Source: Megaustenia siamemsis (taxonomy: Eukaryota; Mollusca; Gastropoda; Stylommatophora; Ariophantidae). Taken from it: a stretch of DNA of 64,000 nt. Of this stretch, positions 10,068-21,886 are shown in pieces; the first letter of the stretch is position 1, and the number at the start of each line of letters is the position of its first letter. Where the stretch lies: NCBI GenBank assembly GCA_032433765.1, contig JAVIAB010000008.1:44876606-44940605 (forward strand), read 5' to 3'. Made by a program: the position numbers and the translations under genes. Under the pieces are notes generated by a model. It was not told the origin of the DNA and did not search any database. It was given only the letters and a program-made list of their open reading frames with translations.

Positions 10068-10470
10068 TATCTTTTATAAGTCAAAGTAGAGATTACCCCC
10101 CTGAATGAAAGTAGAGATTACCCCCCTGAATTAAAGTAGAGATTACCCCCATGAATAAAAGTAGAGATTACACTCACAAGTCGAAGTAGAGCCTATCCTC
10201 AAAAGTCAAAGTAGAGATTATTCTCATTAGTCAAATTAACGATTATCCTCGCGTGTCAAGGTAGAGATTACCTTCATATAATTAAAGTAGAGATTACCCT
10301 CATGAGTCATAGTACAAACAATCCTTATGAGTCAAGTTTGAGATTCTTCGTATGAGTTGAAGAAGAGATTAACCTCATGAATCAAATTAGAGAATCTTCA
10401 TTTGAGTTAAAAGAAGAAATTAACCTTTGAATCAAATTAGATATTCTCCACATGTATCCAAAGAGTGATA
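10068..10470. repeat. 25-27-bp minisatellite, GTAGAGATTACCCCC core
   Basis: Around fifteen units share AAAGTAGAGATTACC. The first units have a 25-bp period and are nearly identical; later ones drift to 26-27 bp and degrade towards 10,470. Confidence 0.85.
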
Positions 10471-10645
10471 TCCTTAACTCTTAAATGTAAACGAAATAAT
10501 TTTTATAATGTCACCAAAAGAACAAAAGAAAAGAAATGCAAAAAATTGAGATAATCCAGCAAAGTTGACTGTGAATGAGCAACAAATAGAAAAAAATTAG
10601 TATGGTTAAATCATTGAATCATTGTTAGACGACGTAAATTTGAAA

Positions 10646-10675
10646 GACGTTTCGGCGCAATAGGCTTTCAGCAGG
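10646..10675 (-). other. PLE-type CTGAA...GCGCCGAAACGTC motif
   Basis: On the minus strand this reads CTGAAAGCCTATTGCGCCGA then AACGTC. It matches in layout the hammerhead-like motif that follows the PLE at 27,530. The nearby AACAAATAAACAACAC recalls the sequence next to the motif at 44,854. The internal stem is weak here. Confidence 0.4.
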
Positions 10676-10964
10676 AACAAATAAACAACACACACAAACA
10701 CAAATGTAAGTAAATAGAATTAATTCGACATAGCTAACTAATAATGAAGCATCCAAAAACAAAATCATATTGAACCAGTACGAGGAACAACAATAAAAAT
10801 GACTTCCCTGTATCGTGTTCAGAGGGAAAAAGAACGAGTGGTGCTGAATACGCGGTTGTCCAACAGATGGGTGGGTCAAAAACAGGTTCAAGGGTTCAAA
10901 AATGATGTTGGTGGACACTGTCTAGGTTACCTCGACCACCGCGACATCGGCAATGTCTATACGT

Positions 10965-11075
10965 ATCTACACACCCACACACACATATATGTATATAGAT
11001 ATACATATGCACATATATACCCACACACACACACACATATATGTATATAAATACACACATACGCATGCACACATA

Positions 11076-11131
<56 letters not shown>

Positions 11132-11155
11132 CCCATACGTGTGCGTATATACACA
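10965..11155. repeat. CA/TA dinucleotide microsatellite
   Basis: A compound of ACACAC and ATATAT runs; the purest TA run is about 11,078-11,118. Short open frames over it on both strands are low-complexity artefacts. Confidence 0.92.
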
Positions 11156-11329
11156 CATGAGAAAATGTGAGCATACAGCCTACATCCTCAGAAGAAATGT
11201 CTCTAAAGATGGATGTTGCCTCGCAGGTATTTCCTCAATTATCAAAGAAAGAACTCTCCCCATTGACACAAAGCTAAATTCGACAGCACTCTCTACATAA
11301 AAGACCATAACATGTGCATAATCATGTGC

Positions 11330-11520
11330 AGATAATGGGAGTTAAGTTGGGCACCGCCAGAAATGAGAAACTTAGTGGCCGAGTAAGAAGACTTATCAAC
11401 CAACATAGAACTGGAGTCGTCAGTCGCTGGACACTGAGGGAATTGCTGAGGAGGGGATCTGAGCACCTGTGGACATGTTCGGAGTGCAATGATGATGCCC
11501 CGCAAATAACTCAATAACTC
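11330..11520 (+). mobile_element. I2 LINE 3' end with 10-bp TSD
   Basis: A 191-bp insertion bounded by AATCATGTGC at 11,320-11,329 and 11,521-11,530. The plus strand encodes the I2 C-terminus (RRLINQHRTGVVSRWTLREL and HLWTCSECNDD). It ends in a short AATAACTCAATAACTC tail. The same 3' end recurs at 13,740, 52,600 and 55,610. The clear TSD and lack of interior damage suggest a comparatively recent insertion. Confidence 0.88.
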
Positions 11521-11775
11521 AATCATGTGCCAAAATAGTACCCCATCGTATGTACCGAATAAATGAAGTGAGTCTCTGAAGTGTTGTTCCTTATATGTTA
11601 AAATATTGAAGGTATTTTTTTCAGTTTTATTCTAATATTGATGTCTGCTAATTAGTTCTCCGCTCTATATTTTCTTTAAACACCAAGAACATCTGCGAAA
11701 ACACGAGTTATGACAGGTTACATGTGTAGGAAAAAAAAGGCTCAGTTGTATTTAATGGCTTTGCTATCACGTTGT

Positions 11776-12516
<741 letters not shown>

Positions 12517-12980
12517 TTTCTTAACAGCTTGTAATAGCGGTGGATATTCAGGTGAGGCAATAGAGGCCATGACTCCCCTAATATGTGTTCAGAGCACATA
12601 GCACAATCATATTCCAGCTCATTGAATTAACTGCCATGTGCGCAACCACTACCAGCAACCGCATCAGTCTGCCATGATACAATCAAGTAATTCCAGCATA
12701 ATAATAGATAGGGATCATTGTGTATGGAGATCATATCTAATACAATGTAGTACAGCGACATCCATCAACATTGTAATGTATACGCGAACAAGTTAGGCTA
12801 CTTCAGCAATCAACTCCCTGGTTGCCATGACAACAGTGGTTTGTTTAATTAATAGTTGGTCTCTTCGCTCTCTCTTTATGGTAACCTATAGAAGTATAGA
12901 AACAACAAATAAACTGGTGCACCCTTGTAGAAACAAAATGTCGTGCGATTCCTTACCATACAAAGCATATATTAAAAGAG
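12517..12980. other. No recognised feature
   Basis: No gene or window-internal repeat recognised. Confidence 0.5.
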
Positions 12981-13130
12981 AAAGGAGAAGAGTAAGAGGC
13001 AGACCCAGAGTAAGAGGTGCAGACAACATCAAAGAAACGCTACAATAACATCAATCGACAATGAGTGAAGACGCTAAAAGTAGAGAACCCGAACTTCGTT
13101 ATCTCCCTCGACTCTCGTGGAAGTGAAGAA
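12981..13130 (+). mobile_element. LINE-K C-terminal scrap
   Basis: The plus frame reads ERRRVRGRPRVRGADNIKET followed after a stop by further residues. The basic RGRPR motif followed by W/G-A-D-NIKE is typical of the C-terminal tail of EN-RT LINE ORF2 proteins. The fragment is short, so family assignment is uncertain. Confidence 0.5.
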
Positions 13131-13204
13131 AGAGAAAGGAAAGAAAGTTAAAAGTATGGACTGAAAGAGGCATGTTTAATTCATTCCTCCTTAAATTAGG
13201 CACT

Positions 13205-13625
13205 GCCTATATATATATATATATATAATCATCATCATCATCAAGTACCGGGCCTACTGGCGTAGGTGATCATGTCTCTCCAGAAATTTCGATCTCGACA
13301 GTTATTTATCATTTCTGTTCTTAACCTTCTGCCAAGCCATTCTCTTAAGCTGTCTGGTATATTTTCTCTTTGCTTCCCTCTTTCTCTTCGTCCCTCAATT
13401 TTCCCAGTTGTTACAATATATTCCAGCTATTCACTTCTAATTACATGGCCAAAAATAAGATGATTGTTTCTTCCTAATATTGGAAATTAGCTCTCTTTCT
13501 GCTTTGGCCTATTTCAGAACATTCTCATTACTCTTCTTAGCTGTCCATGGTATTCTCAACATTCTTCTGTTAAACTACATTTCTACAGACTCCAGTGATT
13601 TTCTTGTCTGTTGTCCTATTGTCAT
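13205..13625 (-). mobile_element. LINE-A 3' end copy
   Basis: Minus-strand copy starting from an AT run and ATC repeats (13,209-13,243), which are the element's 3' tail. It then reads leftwards into the C-terminus with RDMITYASRPGT and a stop. It closely matches 856-1,150 and 63,520-64,000. It is 5'-truncated near 13,625. Confidence 0.82.
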
Positions 13626-13739
13626 ATAAATACACAACTTGAACAAAGCTGTCACATAAGTTAGTTAACAACAAAACCATGGTTTCTATTTTAACTTGCA
13701 ATGCTAATAACTAAGATATTAGAATGCAAATTAAAACAG

Positions 13740-13915
13740 TCAGAAACGAGAAACTCAGTGGGCGTGTCAGAAGACTAATCAACCAACACAGAAGATTAGG
13801 AGCCGCCAGTCGCTGGTCACTGCGAGACTTGCTGATGTTGGGATCTGAGTATCTATGGACATGTTCGGAGTGAAATGATGATGACCCGCAATAAACTCAA
13901 TAATGTAAATTATAA
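13740..13915 (+). mobile_element. I2 LINE 3' end, diverged
   Basis: Matches the I2 3' end at 11,330-11,520 with more substitutions, including AGACTAATCAACCAACACAG and CATGTTCGGAGTGAAATGATG. The Cys codon of the CSECNDD-type end is followed by a stop here. Confidence 0.8.
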
Positions 13916-14095
13916 TAATTTAAGTCAATAATTGAAGGAACTATTTTACATAGCGTAAATGTGCAACAATCTATATGTCGTAACTGGTCAGGTTATAAAT
14001 ATCAATCTAAGGTTCAGTCTGATGTCCTAGCCTCCTCACATTGTGTACCATCCGAGCGCCGCTGGTTGTTATCTGTTTTTGTATTGTCGTAAACA

Positions 14096-14228
14096 ATCTT
14101 CTTCTTTTCTCTTTTCACTGATACCTAAAAGGTGTCGTCGTTTATATCATTTGTCGTTCTTCAGCTGCTCGGACTGTCTGAATTAGTGATTTTCCTTTGT
14201 TGTTACATGTCTCTGTCACTGCATCTAT
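14096..14228 (-). mobile_element. LINE-F 3' end
   Basis: On the minus strand, RRRWIDAVTETCNNKGKSLI and then QTVRAAEERQMI run to a stop, followed by a short 3' UTR and a GAA-rich tail at the left edge. The same sequence is nested in the SINE-1 at 197-306. This is the C-terminal tip of a LINE ORF2; the rest is missing. Confidence 0.7.
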
Positions 14229-14514
14229 CCATCTTCTTCTGGGTTTAGACAATCACAGAGTATAAATGTCAACTGAGCAATCACTCAATTTTGGACAAAA
14301 TTATTTCTAAATCATTGAACAGTTCCACACTTGTATTGATTTAACACTTTGCGACATCCAGTCCCAGTTGTATCTGAAGACAAACGAGATTTGTTAACAT
14401 GTTACTCCCTGTAGGAATGGAAGTCGTCTATCACCACGGTTGAGAGCGGTCACTAACTGATAGCTGCCAGCATAGGTCAGGGTCGACGAGCGAAACAGTT
14501 CTGATCTAGTCCTT

Positions 14515-14640
14515 ACTCCACCTCTCAGCGGTGGCTGTTCAAACAAGACTAATCAGTATGGCTAAGCTAGGAGGGATCGAAGCAGCAATGCAATCCGGTA
14601 CTCAAAATTGCATGCCGAATATGGATGTGTCCTATCGAAA
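14515..14640 (+). repeat. Dispersed repeat R4, partial copy
   Basis: Shares CTCCACCTCTC, GGGATCGAAG, CCGGTACTCAAAA and a terminal GGATGTGT...CCGAAAG with fuller copies at 28,605-28,835 (plus) and 56,388-56,640 (minus). There is no coding potential. It may be a SINE or a non-autonomous element of unknown class. Confidence 0.65.
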
Positions 14641-14663
14641 GTCATATATATATATACATTTTT

Positions 14664-14998
14664 TTTTGTTTAGTTCGCCAGCTTTTACCTCTGACGAAGT
14701 CCCTAGAGACTAGGAACTGAATTTTGCGTGTTAATCCATTTTCCCTGGCAGCCGTGTGCACAGGAGTCTCTCGCCGCACAGGCATATAACTCCGACTTCG
14801 GAGGTACTCATATTTTTTCCTTTCGATGAGTAATGGACGTTTCAACCCGTGCCTCGCTGCTGAGACCAGGGGTGGTTGCCGCAGAGAGAAATCATAAATA
14901 CAAATCCCAACAGGTGTAGCCAGGATTTGAACCCACAACCTCTCTGTCTCGAGGCCGGCTTCTTCCCTGGAGACAGTAATCGAAAGAAACAACGCATC
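14664..14998 (-). mobile_element. SINE-2 copy
   Basis: Minus-strand copy of the SINE-2 at 3,588 and 37,450. The head lies at the right (box B GGTTCAAATCC read on minus near 14,930; GAGACAGAGAGGTTGTGG precedes it). The conserved body signatures GTCTCTAGGGACTTCGTCAG and GAAGTCGGAGTTAT are present. The 3' end borders a short TATATA run near 14,650. Confidence 0.85.
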
Positions 14999-15047
14999 TA
15001 GTTTTGCGAACCAGCAGAAGAAGAAGGTATGGAAGTCTGGGTATTCT

Positions 15048-16549
15048 AAAAAAAAATAAATAAGTAAAAGTAAAGAGCCCCATCAGGCCAAGTGGGAATA
15101 GGGAATATGTTGTTAATGACCATTATTTAAACAGACCTTCAGCACATGATTTTTGTGGTAATGTGATCGGTATTACATCCAGTGCTGGTTTACCTACCCA
15201 GAAACAAATCAAGTAACCATTTAAGGCTGGGTGAATCCGGTGTAACAGTAACCTAGTGAAAGCATGGGGGCAGGTAACTTAGTTATTACCCGCTTCTCAA
15301 TAGATAATAGCAGTAACAAATGGTAGCGACCAAATGAACATTGTTATAGAGCTGTAATGTTATTTATTCTTTTATGTTATCATTGTACTCTCTTGACAGC
15401 ACATCACATTTATTTTAGTTGATCACAACAGGTAAATCATGACAGACTCTTTCTCTGGATATATAATGATAATCAAGTTTATTGATATCTCTAGGCACAA
15501 TGATCGACTAGTGGTGGTTGCGCTTATTTTAAATTAATGTTAATTAATTCGGGACTTCTCTGAGGCTACCGCCGATGACTATGATCAGTCCCAAGTGCAT
15601 ATATTGTATACAATATTATTCAACTTACGCTCATGATGAATGTGAAACAACTTGAATTACTCTTAAGCACTTGCACAACACTAAAGGTCATATTCTCATT
15701 GCTAGACTCACTACTTGCTATCAACTTCTTTTAATACGTTCTCAACTGTTTTAATCTACAACTTGAAGATTCGAACTTCCTAACTAACTGGCTTCACATA
15801 CTAATCTTAACTTTCTAACTGTCCTGACTATACTAACTGTCTAATTCTCCTTCCTTCCTGGCTAACTAACTCGAACTGTCTTAAACCTATTGTGTTGAAG
15901 TTTAAATGCTCCAACCTCACACTTTGTGTGACATTTCTACAGCCAATCAAACCGTCGCAAAGTGACCACTTGCGACCCTTTTAGCCATTCAATTCTCACT
16001 ACAACAATTCCACCGCCAAATTTCCGTTTCCGAACTGTGACTCAAAGTTCAACGTATGTCCAAGGCTTGACAGTTCCATGACTTCAGTCTAAAATGTATC
16101 AAAAAAAACTATTTGTGACCATCATCTTCATGACTTGACCCCTCCTGGTAGCTGTTTACCGGAGAGTAAAGTCATGTAGTCAAATCATACACGTATTGTT
16201 ATTTCCCCAACCTGCTGTTGGAAAATTTCCATTGACCTAAACTCTCTGTATAATTCTACCTTCCTTCCTCACTTCTGTGTGTCCACTACCTACTATAAAC
16301 GTTTACTCCCTTAACTTTGTTTCTACAACTTGTTATCTGGCTGGAAATTTTCCATACTTAAATTAATGTCCTAACACTGAAGTCGCTACCATTTGTTACT
16401 GCTATTATCTATTGAGAAGCGGGTAACAACTAAGTTACCTGCCCCCATACTTTCACTAGATTACTGTTACATCCGGAAGCCGTCGATCAGGATCGAACCT
16501 CTTGTCCTTTGTAGTCCAGTTCACATACCACAAATGTATCACGGCTCCC
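15048..16549 (-). mobile_element. SINE-1 copy split by an inverted-repeat element
   Basis: The 3' half (15,048-15,240) and the tRNA-like head (16,472-16,549) of one minus-strand SINE-1 are separated by a 1,231-bp insertion. Removing the insertion and one copy of TCCGG restores SINE-1 order. The SINE is older than its guest and is moderately diverged. Confidence 0.88.
15241..16471. mobile_element. 1,231-bp element with 90-bp terminal inverted repeats
   Basis: The left end, TGTAACAGTAACCTAGTGAA onward (15,241-15,330), is the reverse complement of the right end (16,382-16,471), with three mismatches in 90 bp. TCCGG flanks it at 15,236-15,240 and 16,472-16,476, inside a SINE-1. There is no substantial open frame, so it is non-autonomous. 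Long inverted repeats and a short TSD favour a MITE-like DNA transposon. A TG...CA boundary with a 5-bp duplication would also suit a solo LTR, but 90-bp inverted ends are unusual for an LTR. The superfamily is not assigned. Confidence 0.85.
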
Positions 16550-16704
16550 CTGGAAGATGGGGTGTTATATAGTGTTATTATGACAGAGTTTAGGTAAGAA
16601 GGCTATTTAAAGGCAAAACCCACGGGCTGGTAATTAAAAGTTACGCCCACGGAGACTATGCACGTATAACCCCTTACCGCGAGAGAGCGCAAGCGATAAT
16701 CTGA

Positions 16705-16985
16705 CCAACTCATCATCATCATCGGGTGCCATCTCCGTAACGAAGGTTGGCTTCCATGAAGTGCCGTTCTGCTCTGTCTCTTGCTTTAATGGTGCAGGCT
16801 GTCATTGGCTGATTTGTCCATCTTTTGATGTTACTCGTCCATGTTAGTCTCGGTCTGCTCTGCCTCATTTACCCTGTATTTTTCCCTCCAAGAATTCTTT
16901 TTTTGTAGGCTGTTGTGTCTTTTAACATGCCCTAAAAATCGCATTTGTCTTGTTTCAATTGTGTTTAGTAGTTCTCTTTTTATTA
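16705..16985 (-). mobile_element. LINE-B 3' end
   Basis: Starts at an ATC tail (16,711) and matches the 3' regions of the LINE-B copies at 18,035, 41,703 and 59,085 (CATCTTTTGATGTTACTCGT and CTGTTGTGTCTTTTAACATG are shared). The minus strand encodes the RTRQMRF/LGHVKRHN-type C-terminal region. It is 5'-truncated near 16,985. Confidence 0.82.
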
Positions 16986-17029
16986 ACGGACCAATTAGAT
17001 AGATTTCGGGTAGGAACTTTGTGTCGACC

Positions 17030-17370
17030 GCAGTAATAGGAAACTATACAGTGCCTGGAAGCGACGTGACTGGAGACTTCTCGCTAAGACCGGCCTGTGA
17101 GAAAACCTGTTGACTACATCCGTTTCGGTTCTAAAGAACATCAATGAAAGGCCACGTGCTGATAGAACAAAGGATGGGATTAACTTTAACAGCAGAAGAT
17201 TGTTGATAGAAGACATGGTTCAAGGACGATGCATCAGGGGCAGACCAAGTGGAAGATTTTTTAAGATATCAAAGAGACCTTGAACATGACAACAAAAGAA
17301 GTTGAATATCAGGCTAGACACAGAGATTCTTTCAGACGGGCTGTGGTGAATTCAACTTTCTACAAAGGAT
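17030..17370 (+). mobile_element. LINE-G C-terminal fragment
   Basis: The plus strand reads through LVEDMVQGRCIRGRPSG-like and ARHRDSFRRAVVNSTFYKG segments, with frameshifts. This resembles the C-terminus of an EN-RT LINE (basic RGRP motif, then a DRDxFRRxV segment). No second copy in this window fixes its ends. Confidence 0.5.
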
Positions 17371-18034
17371 ACAAAGCCACGTGTTTTTATTTCTTTTTAT
17401 GTCCTTTCACCTTTATTATCATCAGCTTTACAGCAGCATCGCATTTTTATGCTTCTGTTATGTCTCTCCACCCCCCCCCCCCACCAACAAAGAACATGCA
17501 ACTTGATGATGATGAGTAGACGATTGTGACGGAGATACTAATAAAACGAATTGAATAATTAACTACAGTGAAGTCAAAAACAGACAAACTCAGTACAGTA
17601 AAGCAATCAGAACTTGGCAGGTGACCATTTTCAATCTCAACCGAAAGAGTAGTTCAGAGACATCAACCTTATAAATTGGTCATAAGCGTGTAGGGAAACA
17701 AGGCAGGTTTACAGCTAATTACGTGAACTGTAAAATTCGTGTTGTTCAGAAGAGCTGTAAGTAGACCAGGCTGCAGTGAATTTGTATGAACGTTTTGTTC
17801 GAAACTTGTTGCAAGTTCTCTTGTGTATCGGAAAGAGAACAACAACATTTAAATTGCTGAAATTATGTCTACCACGTGTTTCTATGTTTCTTCGGTGCAA
17901 GAGACACAAAAATAGAAGCTGGGAAGGGTTGATTCACAAGTTTAACGTTAACACTAATATAAGGATTAGTTCCAAAACGGTTCTATATGAATGTCTCTGT
18001 TGGCCGCATGACGACGATATTATTTTGCTTCCCT
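17371..18034. other. No recognised feature apart from a C tract
   Basis: A pure C run lies at about 17,469-17,482, followed by GATGATGATGAG, which may be the tail of the preceding LINE. Short open frames (17,715-17,909 minus; 17,776-18,036 plus) have no recognised domain. Confidence 0.45.
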
Positions 18035-19215
18035 AACTCATCATCATCATCATCATTGAGTGCCGTTTCCGCAACGAAGGTAGGCTACCATGGAGCGCCA
18101 TTCCACTCTGTCTCTTGCTTTGATGGTGCAGGTTGTCATTGGCTGACTTGTTCATCTTTTGATGTTACTCGTTCATTTTAGTCAAGGTCTGACTCTGCCT
18201 CTTTTACCTTGTATTTTCCCCTCCATGATTAATTTTAGTAGGCTGTTGTGTCTTTTAACATGGCCCAAAAATCTCATTTGTCTTGTTTGAATTGAGTTTA
18301 GTAGTTCTCTTCTCATCTTTAGTTGTTTAAAACTTCATCGATTGTTTTCTTCACTTCCATCCAATTCTACCTATTCTTCTATAAATACACATTTCAAAGG
18401 CTTAAATTTTCTGTTAGGTTTTCTTGTCTAATGTCCATGTGCCTGCACCATACAGGAATATTGAGAATTATGTAACATTTTGCTATTCTTAACTTTTAGC
18501 CATGGTGTTATTTGTTTTGATGTTAGTATACTTTTCATACTGTGGATAGAAAATTGGGGAAGGACATGATCGCCTACACCAACCGGTATGGCACATGATG
18601 ATGATACTTTTCATGGCATTAAAATTACTTTTTGCCATACTTATTCTTTTGTTTATTTAAATTTTACATTTTCCATCACTGGTTATAGTATGTCCAAGGT
18701 AGTTTTAGCTCTGAACTGTCTCCAGGTGTATTCCTACAACTGTGATATTTATTTGTAGCTCTTGAGAATGTTCTTTCCTTATGATCATAGTTTTAGTCTT
18801 TTTGATATTCATATCTAATCAATAATTTTTGCTTGTCACGTTTATTTCATTAAGTAATTGTTTTAGATCTTTAGGATATTCTGCTAGGAGTACAGTATCA
18901 TCAGTATATCTTAGGTTATTGATTAGCTTTCCATTAATGTTTGAGCCTGGCATCTCTATGATGTTTTTAAAGATTTTCTCAGTGTATAGATTGAACAAGT
19001 TTGGTGATGGGGTGCAGCCCTGTCTTACTTCTCTTTTTATACCAATAGGTGTATTGTTCTCTTTGTTATATTTCATTATTGCTGTTTGCTCCCAGTATAA
19101 ATTACATATTAGTCGTATGTCTGTATCGTCCAGATTTATATCTTTTAGGCTGTCTATAAGTTGATTATGGTGCAGTCTATCAAATGCTTTGGTGTAGTCT
19201 GCCCTAACTAATAGA
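18035..19215 (-). mobile_element. LINE-B copy with RT motif, nested insertion inside
   Basis: A 1.2-kb minus-strand LINE fragment from an ATC tail at 18,035. It encodes, with frameshifts, the C-terminal RGRxRPxLxxTSNIKR region, then an 85-codon frame (18,819-19,076) with REVRQGCTPSPNLFNLYTEK and RYTDDTVLLAE (RT motifs B and C; YTDD is a permitted YxDD variant). Further right is the motif A region DYTKAFDRLHHNQLID (near 19,150-19,210). RT is therefore partly preserved but broken. A 65-bp LINE-A tail is inserted at 18,539-18,603. Confidence 0.88.
18539..18603 (+). mobile_element. 65-bp LINE-A tail nested in LINE-B, 11-bp TSD
   Basis: A minimal retrotransposition product: only the last 65 bp of LINE-A (TVDRKLGKDMIAYTNRYGT then a stop, plus a short GATGATG tail). 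ATACTTTTCAT occurs at 18,528-18,538 and 18,604-18,614. Two bases of the second copy could instead belong to the tail. The intact LINE-B copies at 41,703 and 59,085 lack the insertion, which confirms its edges. Confidence 0.92.
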
Positions 19216-19957
19216 ATCTGTCGATGATCAGCTGTCTTTGCCGAGTTTTTATTTTATTTGAAAATAGAACAACTGTGATGTAGTCATTCCTGGTTACGTA
19301 ACTGTGATAATGTAACTAACTGTGGAAATCACAATGAGAACAACGTGGTACTGAGGTAAATCATTTGTAGACGCAATAAAATAACTATGAGATGTTTCCG
19401 TTTTTCTTTATTTTGGAAGAGGCGAGACTGATCAAATTAACGTTTCGTCTCTAAACGATTCAAAGGGAAACAAACATAAACACAATTTACAACAAATAGA
19501 AATGAAGTCAAAATAATAGAAAGAACTCATAAATGACAACACACACAATTGATGTTACAGAGTAACTCACGAAGAAATAAGAATGATTCTAAGATGCCGT
19601 GTATAGAAAGAGGTATAACATGTGTAAATAAAAGGTTCAGAATTAAACAATGAAATGTCATAGCTGAAAATAATTAATCTCACTCTGATGTACAGAACCA
19701 GTAAAATATAATTAGTAGAAATATATGGCGGATGACCAAGTGTGTATATCTTTACTGCCACACTCACTTGATTTGTATCACTCAATAATTCTCTCTAAGT
19801 ACACATCTGCCCATATAAATGAAACCATTTTATTTACAATCTCCACAAGGTGTGGTTAAAGGAGGGGACGAGAGGGACCATATCGATCTCCTTTTTTCCT
19901 CTCCTTCATTCACCCTGGAAAATTTCACTTAAATATCTTTCAGTTTAATGACAATCG
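19216..19957. other. No gene; weak PLE-type motif
   Basis: Read on the minus strand, 19,438-19,465 gives TTTGAATCGTTTAGAGACGA followed by AACGTT, which resembles the hammerhead-like motif after the PLE. Here the stem is CGT/ACG. The rest shows no gene. One 72-codon open frame (19,567-19,785 minus) is not recognised. Confidence 0.35.
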
Positions 19958-20214
19958 GGAGCCGCAATAGCTCAGTTGTGTAGTGAATTGGACTACAAAG
20001 AACAAGAGGTAGGGTTCGAGCACAACCGACGGCTTCCGGTTCACCCAGCCTTTAATGGGTACCGGATTTTTGTCTGGGAAATAAAGCGGCACGGGCGTAA
20101 TACCGACCACATTACCCCAAAAATCATGTGCCGAAGGTCTGTAAAATTTATGAATACTAATACCGTATTCCCTATACGCCACTTGGCGTGACTGGGGTAC
20201 TTTACTTTTTTTTT
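19958..20214 (+). mobile_element. SINE-1 copy with 10-bp TSD
   Basis: Complete plus-strand SINE-1, flanked by ATGACAATCG at 19,948-19,957 and 20,215-20,224. The head has mutations in the A-box region and box B (GGTTCGAGCAC), so RNA polymerase III promoter strength is probably reduced. The 3' hairpin ACGCCACTTGGCGT is intact. The tail ends in TTTACTTTTTTTT. Confidence 0.93.
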
Positions 20215-20224
20215 ATGACAATCG

Positions 20225-20765
20225 TTCTGAGTTGTAATAACTAAACATGTAATTTTAAATATTTTATATCGATCTGGTGCTCTGTAGAAAATCTGTTACA
20301 TTTTTGTTGTTGTCTAATGCATTATTTTAATGGAAAGTCTGTGAAATTTTCATCAGCGCATGTTTTTTTCCCCCTACATAGTAAGAAAGAAATAAAAGCA
20401 ATTTGTTAAGTAAGTTGATTAAACCAATAAAACATATGACATCAGCCTCGATACAACGAAAATATATTTTTGAAAAATAAGTTGAAGTGAGTAGACACAT
20501 AACAGCTTAACATTCAGGGAATTTATTTTAGGATCATCATCACTTCTCACCAGGCAATTACAGGCGTCCCGGTTTTCCCCTCGATATATGGAGAATATCC
20601 AAGCAGAACCCTGACCCACGTGCACGGCCTGAGATCCATCAGCGTGGATCGGTTTTTGCTGATAAATTTGCCATGGCAGCGTCCATTTTTTGGACCTAGT
20701 CTTTTCGATTGTAAACTGCCAAGGGCTCTTAAACGTGCGCGAGTTACTGTTTTTTTGCAGTTATC
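20225..20765. other. No recognised feature
   Basis: AT-rich DNA before the 31-bp minisatellite; no gene recognised. Confidence 0.5.
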
Positions 20766-21757
20766 AGAGAGGGCTAGGCATTGGATCTCACTACACAGAG
20801 AGGGCTAGGCATTGGATCTCACTACCCAGTGAGGGCTAGGCATTGGATCTCACTACACAGAGAGGGCTAGGCATTGGATCTCACTACCCAGTGAGGGCTA
20901 GGCATTGGATCTCACTACCCATTGAGGGCTAGGCATTGGATCTCACTACCCAAGTAGGTCTAGGCATTTGATCTCATTATCCAGAGAGGGCTAGGCATTG
21001 GATCTCACTACCCAGAGAGGGCTAGGCATTGGATCTCACTACCCAGAGAGGGCTAGGCATTGGATCTCACTACCCAGAGGGCTAGGCATTGGATCTTACT
21101 ACCCAAAGAGGGCTAGGCATTGGATCTCTTTACCCAAAGAGGCTAGGCATTAGATCTCACTACCCAGAGAGAGCTAGGCATTGGATCTCACTACCCAAAG
21201 AGGGCTTGGCATTTGATCACACTACCCTAAGAGGGCTAGGCTTCAGATCTCACTACTCAGAGCGGCTAGGCAAAGGATCTCACTACCGAAAGAGGGCTAG
21301 GCATCGAATATCACTACCCAGAGAGAGCTAGACATTGGATCTCACTACCCAGAGAGAGCTAGGCATTGGATCTCACTACCCAAAGAGGGCTTGGCATTTG
21401 ATCACATTATCCAGAGAGGGTTAGCCATGGATCTCACTACCAAAAGAGGGGTAGGCATTTGATCTCACTACCCTAAGAGGGCTAGGCTTCAGATCTCACT
21501 ACTCAGAGAGGCTAGGCAAAGGATCTCACTACCGAAAGAGGGCTAGGCATCGAATATCACTACCCAGAGAGGGCTAGACATCGGATCTCACTACCCAGAG
21601 AGAGCTAGACATCGAATCTCACTACCCAGAGAGGGCTAGACATCGGATCTCACTACCCAGAGAGGGCTAGACATCGAATCTCACTACCTAGAGAGGGCTA
21701 GACATGGAATCTCACTACCCAGAGAGGGCTAGGCATGGGATATCGCTACCTATAGAT
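20766..21757. repeat. 31-bp minisatellite, GGGCTAGGCATTGGATCTCA core
   Basis: About 32 head-to-tail units of 31 bp. The unit is AGAGAGGGCTAGG, then CATTGGATCTCACTACCC, with occasional short deletions. Two ordered blocks (about 21,170-21,320 and 21,350-21,560) share the same series of variant units, which indicates duplication of a multi-unit segment. There are no spacers, so this is not a CRISPR array. Confidence 0.93.
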
Positions 21758-21830
21758 CAGGAGAGGGCAAAGCCGAGTAGGAACCACTGATTCAATGTAT
21801 ATATATATATTATTACAATAATCCTACTGG

Positions 21831-21886
21831 CAGAATTGAACCCGAGACCTTCCTGTCCAGAAACCGACATCTTACCTCAAGACCCC
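21831..21886 (-). mobile_element. SINE-2-like tRNA head fragment
   Basis: On the minus strand, GAGGTAAGATGTCGGTTTCT, then GGACAGGAAGGTCTCGGGTTCAATTCTG in two adjoining parts, parallels the SINE-2 head (GAGGCAAGACGCCGGCCTCG and GGGTTCAAATCC). No SINE-2 body follows. A C tract is adjacent at 21,885-21,900. Confidence 0.5.

Noticed and set aside
15241..16471. Solo LTR of an LTR retrotransposon
   Set aside because: TG...CA ends and a 5-bp TSD fit, but 90-bp inverted repeats are far longer than the short inverted ends of LTRs, and no primer-binding or polypurine site can be tested. Kept as the alternative, not the main call.
20766..21757. Possible CRISPR array (31-bp repeated unit)
   Set aside because: Units are directly contiguous with no unique spacers, no cas genes are near, and the DNA is eukaryotic. 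The same applies to the 35-, 28- and 38-bp arrays.
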